Shown one piece after another: positions 51,205-64,000 of a DNA stretch of 64,000 nt. Both the position numbers and the translations under genes were made by a program. Each line of letters opens with the position of its first letter. Within the stretch, counting starts at the first letter, position 1. Below the pieces are notes generated by a model, which was given only the letters and a program-made list of their open reading frames with translations, had not been told where the DNA came from and searched no databases. Source of the DNA: Loripinus fragilis (lineage: Eukaryota > Mollusca > Bivalvia > Lucinida > Lucinidae); NCBI GenBank assembly GCA_964019695.1, contig OZ026516.1:79253018-79317017 (forward strand), given 5' to 3'.

Positions 51205-52030
51205 AGAGATTGGATAGATTTGCACAGCTGCTTATGCGAGGGCCAATCTGGCAGTCTTTGCTACAGTAACTGAAACTTTTACAGCCTTTACAGCGGCGTA
51301 AATCTGTTCGACTTCTTCTTTTCAAGCAACATGCACAAACAACCTCTGCATCTTCACAATATCCACCAAAATAGAATGCTCAACTGCAGCCTCTGCAAAC
51401 AGTTTATTTAAATCCGAATGAACTACGTCTGTGCCGAAAACTTCCTCCTCTTCAATGGTTAAATAACTGGAAGACTGAGAAACATCAAATGTACGATCCA
51501 AGCAACCGGAGTTTTCTGACTCTAGCTGACTGACCACAGAGGACTGGCTACCGTCTCTGTTTCTAACAGCTGGTCTGACTGAGAAGTATCTGATGTACAA
51601 TCCAAGTAACTTGAGTTCTCTGACTGGCTGACCACGGAGGACTGTGGACTGGCAACCGTCTGAGCTTCTAGCAGTAGGTAGTGCAAAGCGAGGTTCTCAG
51701 CTCTAAACTGTCTGGGGAGTTTCATATGTTTCCAGAATTCCTTTCGCCTGGCACAATCCCTTGCCACTTGAGCTGGGGATTTCTTCTTTGACTTCGGTTG
51801 TGCTAGCCGGACATTGGAAGAATCTTTACATTTCTTATCCGTATGTTGACTTGCCACTCGAGCTGAAGATTTCTTCTTTGGCTTCGGTTATGCTAGCCGG
51901 ACATTGGAAGAATCTGTACATTTATTATCCGTATGTTTACTTGCAGATCTAGAAGCATGTGAAGATTTGTTCTTTCTATGCTTTCGCCTTTTATAACGCA
52001 GCTTGTAGTCGGAAGAAACTTCTTTCTTAT
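51205..52030 (-). pseudogene. Uncharacterised protein pseudogene with C-terminal MYND zinc finger
   Basis: The minus-strand reading has a basic N-terminal part (KSKKKSPAQVARDCARRKEF), a Ser/Gln-rich repeat region (SSVVSQ twice) and then VCACCLKRRSRTDLRRCKGC followed by KSFSYCSKDCQ. A frameshift at 51243 or so is needed to reach WPSHKQLCKSIQSLNPQN and a stop. C-X2-C...C-X2-C...YCSKxCQ..W..HK..C is a MYND finger. Several frameshifts and one stop are present. An 86-88 bp segment is tandemly duplicated (51764-51851 and 51852-51940). Such basic-plus-MYND proteins are often transposon-associated in molluscs; that link is inference. Confidence 0.6.
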
Positions 52031-52059
52031 CTTGATGAGTTGCTGTTCATTGGGCGGAA

Positions 52060-53005
52060 GCGCTGTTCTTCAATGGCGTTGATTCTCCATTCTTGGCGGG
52101 AAATTTGGTGATGAGAGAAAAATAATTCCTCCTACGTATGATTCTAATGAATTGTGTTTTTCCCCTCTCTCAAGAATGCAGATGATTTCTAACAGGCCTT
52201 CTGGCATAAATTTGGAAGCATTAAGCTCCTTTTAATTTATATTTTATTTATCCAAAATCCCCCTTTGAAATTCGTGTGCGGCATCTTCGAGCGCCATCTA
52301 CATTGTTTCATATTGTTTCATCTGAGAGGTGAAAAACTCAGAACACCTTGGTTTGTAACCACAATCATATTTTGAAAACTTTGATTGACAATTCAAAAAC
52401 CAGTCGAGAAAACCCACAAACAAGGGGAATATGTTGTAGAAGGCATTTTTATTAGATTCTTTTATGTGGTTTGTGCGAGAAAATGATTTATTTGTCAATA
52501 TTTTAGCTGAAAATTGGCATCTTTCAATGACAAAGACAGAAGCTACTACCTCCAACTAGGTAGCGCATTAGATAACTGTTTGTGGTTTCTTTTGCCAGAA
52601 GAGTTATTTGCCAACCTTATGAATCTATCTCTCTAGCTCCATTTGGACACAAGATTGGGACCATTGAGGCCCTGGAGGGGGTCCCAGTATCCCATATATC
52701 ACTTAAGTATTTTGAAAAATATCCCATATCTCTAAAAGAAAAATGGTAAATATCCCCAAAATTCAGAAAGCATTTTTTCCCCATATCCCTCAAATTGATC
52801 CAAATATCCCTTTAGATATTAAAAAAAAATATCCCGTATCCCTTTAAGTATTTGGCCAATATTTCTGTATCCCTTAAAGGCCTTCCAGGGCGTCAACATT
52901 GTGTCAGTTGTAATTAAAAGAAAACATTTAACTAACTGTGTTTTTTACTTAGGCCAAAGAAAAGAATATGTGTGTTTCAGGTTACATGAATTTTTTAGAT
53001 ATGGA
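52060..53005. other. Unassigned intergenic sequence
   Basis: Includes a degenerate internal repeat of ATATCCCATATCCC type (52690-52870). An 85-codon minus frame (52298-52555) resembles nothing I know. Confidence 0.4.
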
Positions 53006-53764
53006 TATGTATGAGGGTTGTCCCAGTAAATCATGGACTTTTGTTATAACACAAGACTGTGTACAAACAACTCTATGATGTTTAAAGGGTGTGTTTATAT
53101 ACATGTGGGAAACATCTTGTGGAATCGCAGTTTAGATAACAAATTTATGAACCTTTACTTGACGGTATATCCGCTTGCATGGCGCACGTCAAATTATTTT
53201 CAATGAAACTCATCTAGTCCAAAAGGTAGTGTACATTTAATCAAATTTCCCTGTTGTATTTAAACAATGCATTGCCACATTGATCAACTAGTAAGTATGC
53301 AAGGTAAAGTATTGAAAATTTGAAACGTTTGTGGCCTTTCGCATTGATTTCATAAAAGATTTTACATACCTACTACATTTCTATTTCCAGAAAAGGCTAA
53401 CGTTATGAGAATGGTACGGTGCAAAAATTAGACTTTCAATATTTTTTGGGCTAATTAAACACATAAAACTACGTTCTTTTAATGTCAAATGATTGGTAGA
53501 ACAGTCACTAGTATTGTAAAATGGATATCATGTAGAATTATTTTAGTTATATCACAAAGACAAGCTCCTTTTTGTCAGTTTAACATACAGTACACCAAAC
53601 GAGTATTTACCATATTTCGCGTTGGTTTCGGTGTCGCCACCCTGTGTCTCGCCCAGTCACGGTGGTTTCAACGAGACAGCTACCGTGAAATCCAGGTAAT
53701 TCAACGAGACCAGTCAGCGTGACGAAGAACGTGGCGTAATTATTGATTTTCGGAAGATCGGATG

Positions 53765-53930
53765 TTTTATTGCGACACCGTGTCTGTACGTGTCAGAGAG
53801 AGAAATTTATGACTTACTGTTTACCACGCCATTTCTGCGCATGGTTTTATTGCGACACCGTGTCTGTACATGTCAGAGAGAGAAATTTATGACTTATTGT
53901 TTACCTACACCATTTCTGCGCATATGCTCA
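53765..53930. repeat. Tandem duplication, 78 bp units
   Basis: TTTTATTGCGACACCGTGTC then TGTACGTGTCAGAGAGAGAA occurs twice (53766 and 53844). A second local duplication, GCTAGCGATCGCCATAATAA, is at 53943 and 54037. Confidence 0.75.
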
Positions 53931-54229
53931 AAAGTCTTCATAGGCTAGCGATCGCCATAATAATGGATTCGACTAATGAAGAATGGATGACGAAGAAATT
54001 AATGTTGAATTAGAAATTTCAAATAAAAAAAGCGGAGGCTAGCGATCGCCATAATAATGGATTCTGCTAGATGTAGAATGGATGACAAAGAAATCGGTGT
54101 TGAATTAATAATACTTCATAAGAAATATTAAAAAAGCGGTTATGATAAAAACCAACCTGCTGAGTTACTAATGCTCGCCTATAGAAAGCTTCCCATAAAT
54201 GGAAAACAAAGGCGCTGATCAGACTGCGT

Positions 54230-55970
54230 GGAAGTGGCCTATGTACAAAAAATTGTGACTAAATTAATCTTACCTTGAAACAATTTACTAATAGTCTAAT
54301 TATAGAAGGCTAATCACTTGAAATAAATCCTTGAACACACCATTGTATTTTTTCATACTATCTGAGTGATACCCACCCCCCCCCCCCACTCCCCCAGTAA
54401 GATTGTGACAATGAACCCATTGTAGACACCAACTCACAAATGGGCTCTTTTGCACAGGTGAAATGCTGCTGCGCGAGGTCAAGCCTTCCCTACGTGTATA
54501 AAATGATTGTACATGACAAAGCGCACTTAGTGCGCTGGTCATGCGTGGATCCAGAATTTTTTGCACAAGGCGGTCCAACTCTGACATATACGTACGTTAA
54601 TAAAAATTAGGCTTTAACTACGTCTACTGGATGATTTTAAACCCCCTTAAACAAACCCTAGACCAATGCCAGACTGCTTCTGGAGGAACAGTCTGATCTT
54701 GATCCAAGTTGTTTGCCTTAGCCACAGACTTTTATTTTTGTGACATGTGTATTCCAAGCTGACACCAATAAACGAATTCCATGTAACCGTATTGGCAATT
54801 TAAGGGTTAAGATCAAAATAAAAAAAGCAAACAATGCAGAGACTGATCAGCCGCCACATTATGACGATCTGGTTCTGCACTTTTTTTTGATGTCTCAAAA
54901 ACAAAGAATGATGGGCATTTTGTCAGCGTGTCACGTAGCCTGCATGAGTTTTCGTCATGAATACAGAGCGGTGAAAAGCCAACAGAGGTCGTGTAATAGA
55001 CTTTAAGGAGACCAGTATGATTTTAAACTTGCAGGATGCATTCAAAAACAAGATGATTTCAAGCTTCAAAGATTAACTGTTGTTAAAATAATACTGCTAA
55101 AACCAGTAGGAAAACCTATTATAATCTCCCCAGAGCTCTCGGAAACGCAGAATTATGGTATTGGGACGCAAACTTTTTTGCCTGGGACGCATCGTTTTCA
55201 CCAGGTGGGAGTTCCGCGTATGCGTGTTATTTTAGTCGGCACGTGCCAAAAATCCAGTAGCTCACCGGGAGATCAAAAGCCCTTTAATATTATCGATTGG
55301 GACACACTTTTCGAGCCTCGGGAAACGTCTGTCTCTGTTGACCAATCGTATGGCTCGGACTGCAGTGAAGAGCAATCCTGACAGGTGATTGACAGGATTA
55401 TCGATGCGGGGATAGTGCGATTATTTAAGTAATTACACAAGGATTATGGATAATTGTTTTAAACAGATGCGCTACCGATTTACCATCAATTAAAGGGAGA
55501 AAAACTAATAGGGTATTGTAAACAACATCGGACTTGCTTGTCAGATTACCGAGTTCCGAATTCGACTGATTAGGGATGAAAGAGAAAACTTGTTAACATG
55601 GAAAAAAGGCAATAAGTTTACGGATTTGCATTTCTTCATTCGTTCAATGCTACGGCAAACAAAGAGAATTGTTGAAAACAAAATTGGTACATCGGTAAGC
55701 CTTATACGATAACGTTCGAATGACAAAAGTTCCAAATGAACAAGCCGTACTATGAAATATATCATTGGCGGTTCAAGTGTCTTGAGAAAGTCATACAGAT
55801 GAATAAACACAAACAAATCATTTTCCGCAAGTAAAATCGTTCATTCTAAATCATGAAAGCCATGTTAAAGGCTAAGTAATGTCAGTCTATTCATTGCAAT
55901 CGCCGTAGACACTAGCGAGATGCGTTTTTTTAGAAGAAAAAAGACTTCCATCTGCATCAGATTAATCAAA
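54230..55970. other. Unassigned sequence inside the large inverted repeat
   Basis: An M4-type fragment is near 54660-54810 (CAGACTGCTTCTGGAGGAAC, GTCTGATCTTGATCCAAGTT) and a GGATCC-containing repeat fragment is at 54545-54580. No gene recognised. Confidence 0.4.
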
Positions 55971-55982
55971 ACAGAGGACTGC

Positions 55983-56356
<374 letters not shown>

Positions 56357-57340
56357 GTTAATGAATAAAACAAGTACCAACAGTTTAATCTTTTTTATTT
56401 TGATAAGGCCAAACAAACAAAAAATGTGTGTTCAGGTTACATGTAATATAAAAGTATAGCAAAATAGTTTGTATTGTTAAGCAGGAACAATCCATTAATG
56501 TTTAAAGGGTTAAAATCAGTCAATCTAAGAATTATTGAAATGTATCACTTCCGGCTAAAATGGAAAAGATAAACGGTATCCACGAATTGGTGGGTCTCTA
56601 ATCTTTTTGAGTGGGACTCCCACTTTTTCCAGTGGGACTCCTACTTTTTGCCAGATGGGAGTCCTGAACTCCTGTTTTCAAAATCCTAGTGAGAGCTCTG
56701 CTCCCTAAGCATTTTGAGGCTGGCTTTCTATGGAAAGTCGGCCTCAAAATCCTGAATTCAGGATTAATCCTGAAATCTTTCATCCATGAATATATGAGAA
56801 TTCATATTTGGATTTAGATACATGTGATCTACGGATCTGGCTTAATTCTCATTTTGAACTACAAGTATAGTCTAGATGCTCAATTTCTTAATTAAATGCA
56901 CAATATGGCTTTTGTCTGAGAGGGCTTTTGTCCATTGGGGGTTTGTCTGAGTTGGCTAAAGTCCCAGTGTGTGTGTGTGCGTGCGTGCATGATACACTAT
57001 ACATTACAGAAAGGGTCCATGCGATCGGTTGGTAAAGGGGTCTTTTGATTCGTTCCATCTAGTTTGGCGCATAAATTCATCATTTTTCTTGATGGCAATC
57101 TTTTGGGAAAAGCTTATACTTTTTCAAAAACGCAGTCTTAACTGATTCAAGCCTAACACACATCCTTCTTGTGGGGCATGGGCAAACAGTGAAGACCAGA
57201 TCAGACGCCACAGAATGAGCAGGGTCTCCACTGTTTGCATACACATGTTACATTAAAATTGTTTAAAAAAGAAAGATATCATTCAACAAAAGAGTCAAAT
57301 TACATTTGGCTTGAATGTGTGTCTAACTGAGCAGCAATAC

Positions 57341-57606
57341 TCGCATGCTCGGATCCAGGAATTTCTGTCAGGAGGAGGGGGTGGGGCTGAAAACAGCTCT
57401 GACAAATTAGTTTTTCCCTGAATGTATTGGGTGTCCAAAGTTTTTTTTTTTCAAAGAAAACAATAATTTTCTCAGGTTTCAGAGGGGGTCCAACGTTTTC
57501 CGGGGAGGGGGGGGGGTCAAAGAATTTCATATAACTTTCCTATGATTTTCATATGATTTTCCATGGGGATCCGGAGCCCCTATCCCCTCTCTGGATCCGC
57601 GCATGA
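57341..57606. mobile_element. Small TIR element with GGATCC ends
   Basis: Left GCATGCTCGGATCCAGGAAT, right CTGGATCCGCGCATGA (inverted). Related ends occur at 61775-61795 and 54545-54560. The interior is G-rich. Confidence 0.55.
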
Positions 57607-57736
57607 CTCGTGAATTAAAATAAAAACAACACAGAACACAGATGTTAACATTCAGCACTCTATTTAATTATATATATATTTTTTTGCTAATTATATTATA
57701 CTTAAACAATGTTCACTTCTTCTAACTACAACATCA

Positions 57737-58012
57737 GATGGGCCTTGGTTCGAGAAAACCTGTCTATGGGGATGCGCAGACCACCCTCGAATCCGCGCAG
57801 TGTGTTTGGCACCTGCGTTTTTCGCTGTCGGAAAAATATCTCGAAAGCGGGTATATATAACTATTCAAGGTAGTCTCTGTAGCTTAGCAAGCGGGTTTAG
57901 GTATGAACTGGTGAAAAAATCTGTGAAGACAGTGCCTTTTTTGTCGCATCCCAGTCTCGACGCGATGTGTAATTTAGAATCCTGCTCAGCTACAGGGACG
58001 AGCTAGAATATA
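57737..58012. mobile_element. MITE related to family M2 (copy c)
   Basis: Starts GGGCCTTGGTTCGAGAAAAC then CTGTCTATGGGGATGCGCAG; later CAGCTACAGGGACGAGCTAG matches M2 (CAGCTACAGAGACTAGCTAG). The right end is lost. Confidence 0.55.
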
Positions 58013-58022
58013 GAAAGTTGAG

Positions 58023-58218
58023 TTTGTTTGCTTGTTTGATTTGATTATTAACGTCCCATCAACAATCTTTCAGTTATAAAGGGACGGGGGTTGAACCAGT
58101 ACTAAGCTAGGATTAATGTTCTTGCTCAAGGACACAATGCAGTGACGCCGTTGAGACTCGAACCCGCGGCCCCTCGGTCTCAAGTCAAGCACTCTACCAC
58201 TGAGCCTCTGCGTTCCCC
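58023..58218 (-). mobile_element. tRNA-derived SINE (copy 4)
   Basis: Minus strand: GAGGCTCAGTGGTAGAGTGC, GGTTCGAGTCTCAACGGCGT and a 3' end GGGACGTTAATAATCAAATC. Confidence 0.85.
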
Positions 58219-58389
58219 AAAAATATAGAAATTTGCATATAAATTTGCATATAGCCGGTCTGGCTAATTTTTCCAGAGTGGGAATAACAAGGACACTGAT
58301 AAAATGACGCAAATTCGCCTGCTTGTCTGTGCCTTTCGTATTCTGTTGCAACAAAAATAAGTTTGTAGCCTCCATTTCATGAGGGTAAC

Positions 58390-58900
58390 ACATTAAGCGC
58401 ATCCTGGGGGGCGGGTGGGGGGGGGGTTACTTGAGGGTAATTTAGGTACGGGTGTGTGGCCCAGTTTTTTTGAAACCTGGCGGTAACTTGAGGGTAATTT
58501 AGGTACGGGTGTCAGCCCAGTTTTTTTAAACCTACCCCAATCATATACCTTGTCTTCGAAAAAATAGACCTATTCATATACTTGATTGAACAAAATGTTT
58601 ACATAGTCATATACTGTTCTTTGATTTATATACCCTCTTTGCTGTCTGTAAACAAAGTTTACAAATAAATGTTACAATTTTTGTTTATGAGCTGAATATC
58701 TGAGCCAAAATATGAGTATTTTCAAACAGGGATATCAGAAAATGGGACCATTCAAAAACTGGGCCAGTCATATACTTTTCCTTAGAAAAATGGGGGCTTA
58801 TCGTATACCTGGCAGGCGCTGAAAAGGAGGGCTATTCGCGCAGCACACCTGTACTATGTCATATATGGGTAGTAACCCCCCACCCCCCGAGTAGCGCATA
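58390..58900. repeat. Short duplication and G-rich sequence
   Basis: TTGAGGGTAATTTAGGTACG is present twice (58432 and 58489) in roughly 57 bp units. GGGGGGCGGGTGGGGGGGGG lies at 58406-58427. No gene. Confidence 0.6.
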
Positions 58901-59432
58901 CTTAAAAAAAAGAACCTGTAATAGCTAATCTTCCATGTACATATAGCATTATATTTACATGTATTCAACAATGAGCACATTCACCTAAAAACTTAACCCC
59001 CTGCCTGCTTGGTAACTTTGCAAGCCCCCGCATTGCCCGCCAATTTCCTTCAAAACCAAACTCTTCTAAAAAAATTACCATGAATACCAAAAGAGTGTCA
59101 AACAGTTTGGAACCTGATCAGGCTTGTCCTTTTGTTTGGCCTACTCTGGGTCCAAACTGTTTGCAAAAGTTGTCAACAGACAACACTAGCAGGCAAAGAG
59201 CTAACGCCATGACATGTGATTTCCAACGATGTGGCATTTTGACACTATACTCAGACGAGTCTGTGCAGCATCTTTTCAAGCTTAATAATACTTCAGATGT
59301 TGCCAGGTCAGCTGCTCTTTTTAAACAATCTAAAATACTGTTTTCCCATTATTATTTCATTAAGATTTCCCTAACCCCTAAAGCGACAACAACAACAAAA
59401 ACAAATGCATCAGAAAATGTAGTCTGCTGATC

Positions 59433-59490
59433 GGCGTCACTGCATTGTGGTCCTTGAGCAAGGAACATTTATCCTAGCTAATCGCTTATA
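59433..59490 (+). mobile_element. SINE fragment
   Basis: GCGTCACTGCATTGTGGTCC then TTGAGCAAGGAACATTTATC matches the middle of the SINE at 44256-44453, in plus orientation. Confidence 0.7.
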
Positions 59491-59503
59491 AAGCGGGACA
59501 TGT

Positions 59504-59770
59504 TTATGCCTAGATGCGAGAAAATCTGTCTTTGGGGTTGCGAACAACAAAGGCACAAATCAGAACCTTTCTTATTCTCTGTCTGGAATGTACAATTCTA
59601 AAACTAGCTGCATGCATCCTGGGTCTGGTGTGGTACTTGATTGTATCGACTCCTGATCTTTGCACCCTTATTTACTTTTATTTCAATATTCTAAAAGCTA
59701 GTCTCTGTAGCTGTAAACATGCTAGTTTGAGCCTCAGTTGATCGCAAACCCAGAAAACAGGTTTGCATAC
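59504..59770. mobile_element. MITE related to family M2 (copy d)
   Basis: ATGCGAGAAAATCTGTCTTT then GGGGTTGCGAAC at the left, GATCGCAAACCCAGAAAACA at the right. It carries an R60 repeat inside (59615-59678). Confidence 0.55.
59615..59678 (+). repeat. Short dispersed repeat R60 (copy 3)
   Basis: ATCCTGGGTCTGGTGTGGTA then CTTGATTGTATCGACTCCTG and ATCTTTGCACCCTTATTTAC. Confidence 0.75.
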
Positions 59771-59852
59771 ATCGAAAGTTAATTCTCAAAACATGCTCAA
59801 AACATGCAGTATACCTACAAAAGTTAATAATTTCAAGTTTAAATGGTCATTT

Positions 59853-60108
59853 GAGCCGTGACAGGAGATTTCCAACAATGTGGTATGTGGGAGCAGCAAA
59901 GGCTCAGACCAGCCTGCGCATACGTGCAGACTGATCAGAGCCTTTGCTCATCGCTTATATATTCTATGATTCTTAAGCTACTGACCGAACATCATTTGGA
60001 GTTTCTAATCTTAAAAGGAGGCTGCCAAGGCTCGTCTGCCAAGGCTCGTCTAAGTTGTTGTAACACTTGACAAAACACCACATTGTTGGAAATCACATGT
60101 CGCGGCTC
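59853..60108. mobile_element. MITE family M1 (copy d, 256 bp)
   Basis: GAGCC...GGCTC ends with ATTT duplicated outside (59849-59852 and 60109-60112). The extra length is explained by a duplicated TGCCAAGGCTCGTC. Confidence 0.85.
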
Positions 60109-60583
60109 ATTTGTCCTATAGTAAACTAAAAGTGCATGATCCAAACTCTTAAAAGAAACTAGCACTCCATAAGGTTTTTTTATTTTCATAGTTAATAATT
60201 TATTGGGGTCTAACTCTGTCATAACACCAGATAGGCGGCAATCTAAAACGCTCTAAACAGTTGGAGAATAGGGATAAAAAATCGATAGAAACAGTGTTTT
60301 CAATTGCCAAAATGCCAATTGAAAACACTGTTCCTAACGATTTTTGACCTACGTTTGTCAAGGTATTAACATTTTCGATTGCCACCTACCCGGTGTGGTC
60401 ATGGTCATGTTTTGTTTTTTTAATTTATGTCCAGTCCGTGTGGTAGTCCATGTTTGTGTTGTGTGTCCATTACAAGATGGTGTAGTCCAAAAGGTTTTCT
60501 GGGAAAACGTCTCGAGGGGTATCTGGTATGCTGGAGCTATTCCCTCATACAGGTCACTGGTACACATGTCTGTCTGATCAATG

Positions 60584-60820
60584 TCATTGTCTTGCTGCTG
60601 TCGAAGTGTGTGTTGTCACTGTCTCCACTGCTCGTCGGTCATGCATGTCTTTCAGTTCTCGCATGTCTGTCTCCAAAGAAAGCTGCCGTCTGCACAGAAC
60701 GTCAAGTCGTCGATTTATTTGGGTATGCTGGCTGTCCAACTTACTCTCTATTCTATAGGACAGCATGTCGATCTTCCTGCACAAGAGCGCAAAATCACTC
60801 GCTGGCTGATGGTCATTCAT
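60584..60820 (-). CDS. Open frame with coiled-coil character, unknown
   Basis: Begins MNDHQPASDFALLCRKIDML and continues SYRIESKLDSQHTQINRRLD with heptad-like spacing, ending TTHTSTAARQ. More GC-rich than its surroundings. There is no conserved domain that I recognise; it may be the start of a retroelement ORF. It may also be non-coding. Confidence 0.3.
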   Translation of the reverse strand: MNDHQPASDFALLCRKIDMLSYRIESKLDSQHTQINRRLDVLCRRQLSLETDMRELKDMHDRRAVETVTTHTSTAARQ

Positions 60821-61053
60821 TCCTCTTACTGAAGATATGGAGTCTGCCCTAAACCCCCTCCCCCCTGGAAAATTACAAAAATATAGGGTTCCTTAGCAAT
60901 ACTGGTTTGGATCCCCTTAAATCACAAAGCTACCAATCCAGCATTCAATGCTGGGCCATCATCAGCCCGCCCGCGAAACACCATTTAAATGGCGTATCGC
61001 TGGCGGGCCGTTGATGTCGCTCATATGCGAATCCAGAGGGGGACGACGGGGGA

Positions 61054-61185
61054 CAGACAAAAGCCCACTGGGACAAAAGCCCACTAGGACAAAAGCTCAC
61101 TAGGACAAAAGCCCACTGGACAATATCCCACTAGACAAAAGCCCACTGCTTAATTTGGCAGGGTGGACAAAAGCCCACTTCTTTG
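61054..61185. repeat. Short tandem repeat, GACAAAAGCCCACT
   Basis: Six or seven copies of ACAAAAGCCCACTRGG spaced 18-20 bp, with a final one after a gap at 61166. Inverted related sequence (GGCTTTTGTC) lies at 56911-56935. Confidence 0.75.
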
Positions 61186-61199
61186 AAACAAATATGATT

Positions 61200-62480
61200 T
61201 AAGTCTTTTATAAAACTGTTTACCCTGATCAGACTGCTCCTTCAGGGTATATCACACATGCAGTGTGTTTTCACTGACATTATTATTTCTCCTGAATGTT
61301 GTGACAAACAACTTAATTGGGGTGTTAAAAGCCATTGATATTTGAAGAAAATCAATTTACAGTTTTGGTCAAACAATTATCTATTATAATTGGGAAACAT
61401 ATGTCCAATTAATCCAAATGACCCTTGATCTGGTAGTAACAATTAGCATGCCAAACAAAGAGATGTTTGAAATTTCTGATATTTTCATACATATGTAGGC
61501 TCGAGCAAATTTTTTTGGGTTTAAATTTTTGAATTCCAATATTTTTGGGGTTTTTCAGAAAACTGAATATTTTTGGGGTATGAAGATTTTGTGGATATAT
61601 TTTGTGGGGTTGTCACAAAATTAGACTATATTAGAGGTCATTTCTATGCATTTTAGGGTTGATGGCCCGCTAATAGTGGTATTTGTATCATTCCTCACCT
61701 CACCAAACTAAAAAAAAAAATATATATGTATATATAAAACGTCGTCAAAGTTGGACCCCCTCTGACAAAACTTTCTGGATCCGCGCATGACTTTTTTTCA
61801 ACTTGTGAACTTGTCACTAATGCCAATCTCGGACGCAATGCGTATTTATTTATGAGCCTAACTTCTCTTCGATTTTGAAACACGCAGATGTTTTGTACAT
61901 GGTCTAAACGTGGATGATCCTCAGATTATTATCCACAAGTATAAGGAAAAGAAAATATATTAGGTATCTTGTCCGACATGACTGAAATCTTGATGACTGA
62001 GGGCTTATCATCTTAACTTAAATGCAAAGTTATAAATCAGTCCCTGAGGAGTATTGTATCTAAACAAACAATGTGGACCCAGATTAAACAGCGTTTCATC
62101 TGAAACAAACAGGGGAGTCGCTAAGGAGTTTCCTCAAAATATGGTTGTGTTCTGTTGAGAATAAAAAAGAAAACTTTCAACTTCGAAATAAAAGTGGTTT
62201 ATTGTTGAACATCATTCATAATCGGTGCTCAAAATGATCGCATGTCAAAGGTAAAAAGCTGGCGAAATGCGATGTGTATTTTGTCATGTACACTTCTGTT
62301 TCACGTGCAGGTATCGGCATACTTCATTTGAACTACACCGTCATGAGAAAAGCTGGAGAAATTGTGCTGTTTTTGAACCCTTTTTTATTATAACTAGCAC
62401 ATTGCCGTGAAAAGCCTGCACTATTTTACTGATCTTTTTCGTCAGTTTTAACGTGTCCTCACCTGTTCAGCGCGACTGTA
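61200..62480. other. Unassigned sequence
   Basis: A/T-rich. An M4-like CTGATCAGACTGCTCC fragment is at 61228. TTTTTGGGG repeats are at 61516-61580. No gene recognised. Confidence 0.4.
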
Positions 62481-63532
62481 ATATTTATATAACAGTGCAA
62501 TAAAATACACGCTGCGACACCGTGGCTATTATCGAATCCACCGTGAAATGTTCACCTGTCTCGTTCAGTCGGTGGATGTCAATGTGTCGTCACCGTGGCG
62601 ACACCGTGCGCCACTGTAGGTCACCTCCACTGTGACTTGTGACGAATGGTAAATACTCGTTTGGTGTACTGTAACACATGATATTTTTTCTATTTGTTAT
62701 TTTAATGGTAAATATGTTATCTCGTATTAAATCTATAAGATCTCGCTTGTTTGTGAGTTAACATATCTAAAATAACTATATATAGTCATTATTTGAACCA
62801 GGGAGACTTACTCAACAAATCAATGACAATATTTGTTACCATTTAAGCTTATATAAAAAGAGTAGAGTCAAAACATTTGACCACCCCTCTATGAAAATAT
62901 AGCAAAATAATTTGTGACGTGCTCCGCATACGCTGAAACACCCTCAAGTAAAGGTTAATAACTTTGTTATCTAAACTGTGATTTCACCAATATTTGTAGA
63001 AAATGTGTCTTAGATGTATATAAACATGTAATACAAATTCCATAGAATTCCTGACACACAGTCTCATTTTATAACAAAAGTCCACGATTTACTGGGACAA
63101 CCCTCGTAGACCTATACAAATTTTTTTTTATTTTGTTGAAAGTTTTTACATTTGGAAATGGGGGAAAATGTATGGCTGAACTAGTTAATCTCATAAAGCA
63201 TATAAAAAAGATTTAGGGATTAAAACAATCAGTGTTTATGCTACCATGTGAAAACCAGGGTGGGGCAAGGGTTGGGGTAAAAGAAAAGAGCGAAATGACT
63301 TAAAGTTTAGAATATTTTTTCTTGGTACATATAAAAAATATCCCCCCCCTTCCTTACAATTAGGGGTGGGGGGATCTTTCAAAAATTGGGGGAAATCCCC
63401 ATGCCAAGAATAAACACTATGACTAAAATTAGGCAAGGATGGGTAACTTGAAACTTTTATTTTTATATTAGACCTTAATGACAGCCCTTAACTGTGAGAC
63501 AGTGACTGCACACATGTGCTTTAAGTATTTAA

Positions 63533-63572
63533 TTGTATTGATTCCTGATCTTTGCACCCTTACTTACATTGT
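63533..63572 (+). repeat. Short dispersed repeat R60 (copy 4)
   Basis: TTGTATTGATTCCTGATCTT then TGCACCCTTACTTACATTG. Confidence 0.7.
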
Positions 63573-64000
63573 TTGGATATCAGTTAGTTATTGGAGTGAT
63601 ATCATTTTGCCCAGAGGGTGAAAGTTGGACTTATATCTTATTGGATACACATTGGTCCAATATGGGACCAATATCAGTTTAGTCAGCAGGCCAATACTTT
63701 ACCATCATTGGATCCATATAGTTTGCATACATGTATTGGTAAGATTTGACTGAGTGATATAGTTTTGACCTTGGCATTAAGTTGGACGATATTGACATAG
63801 ATGTTTTCCATTCAATAAAATGACTAAATTTGTTAGGGTAACTAGTATCCACTGGTCCAGAACTACCAGGTGGGCTTTATTTACATGTTTGAAAGTTTCA
63901 AACTTAGAAAAACCTGAACTTAAGAAATTAAAGACCAAATCTCAAAACTTGCAATCTACCTACAAAATATCAAATGAATTGTCTTTTTAAACTGAACTGA
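63573..64000. other. Unassigned sequence at the right edge
   Basis: I see no gene, RNA or clear repeat in the last 430 bp. Confidence 0.4.

Overview
This is an AT-rich, repeat-saturated stretch of an animal nuclear genome. GT-AG introns, tRNA-derived SINEs, LINEs with apurinic-type endonucleases, hAT and mariner-like termini and several MITE families all point that way. Tandem cores ending in GGAC microsatellites with a terminal hairpin, a layout known from bivalve 'pearl'-type elements, suggest a bivalve mollusc, probably a heterodont clam or mussel. The species call is inference.

The one recognisable host gene is RRN3 (TIF-IA), the RNA polymerase I initiation factor. It lies on the minus strand and spans about 32 kb, from 33455 down to 1358. 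It is split into 11 small exons of 57-176 bp and continues off the left edge. I rebuilt it exon by exon. All ten junctions in the window have GT-AG sites and keep frame, and the 421 codons match the animal RRN3 family through the HEAT-like core. The last part of the protein (after the motif HGPFYSICQAVFY) is outside the window. The N-terminus is uncertain.

The RRN3 introns (1.5-33 kb) hold four unrelated minisatellites (88, 42, 59 and 37 bp units), each pressed against an exon boundary. They also hold three pearl/Helentron-like elements, a 1.7 kb hAT element with an 8 bp target duplication, many MITEs, SINEs and LINE fragments. The most striking feature is the 37 bp array at 23426-24176. Its unit is a copy of the exon-intron junction it touches, so about 20 copies of the same 5' splice site follow the real one.

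From 33.5 to 64 kb I find no host gene. The region is layered transposons: a nearly intact I/Nimb-like LINE (35782-41771, 14 bp target duplication) inside a TIR element inside an older foldback repeat; a hAT transposase remnant (43.8-44.2 kb); two decayed LINEs (45.9-47.5 kb minus, 47.9-49.8 kb plus); a 586 bp foldback element; a MYND-finger pseudogene (51.2-52.0 kb); and a possible 10.1 kb mariner-like element with long inverted ends (53012-63106) that encloses a long pure CCTG microsatellite. Most long open frames in the window are artefacts of tandem repeats.
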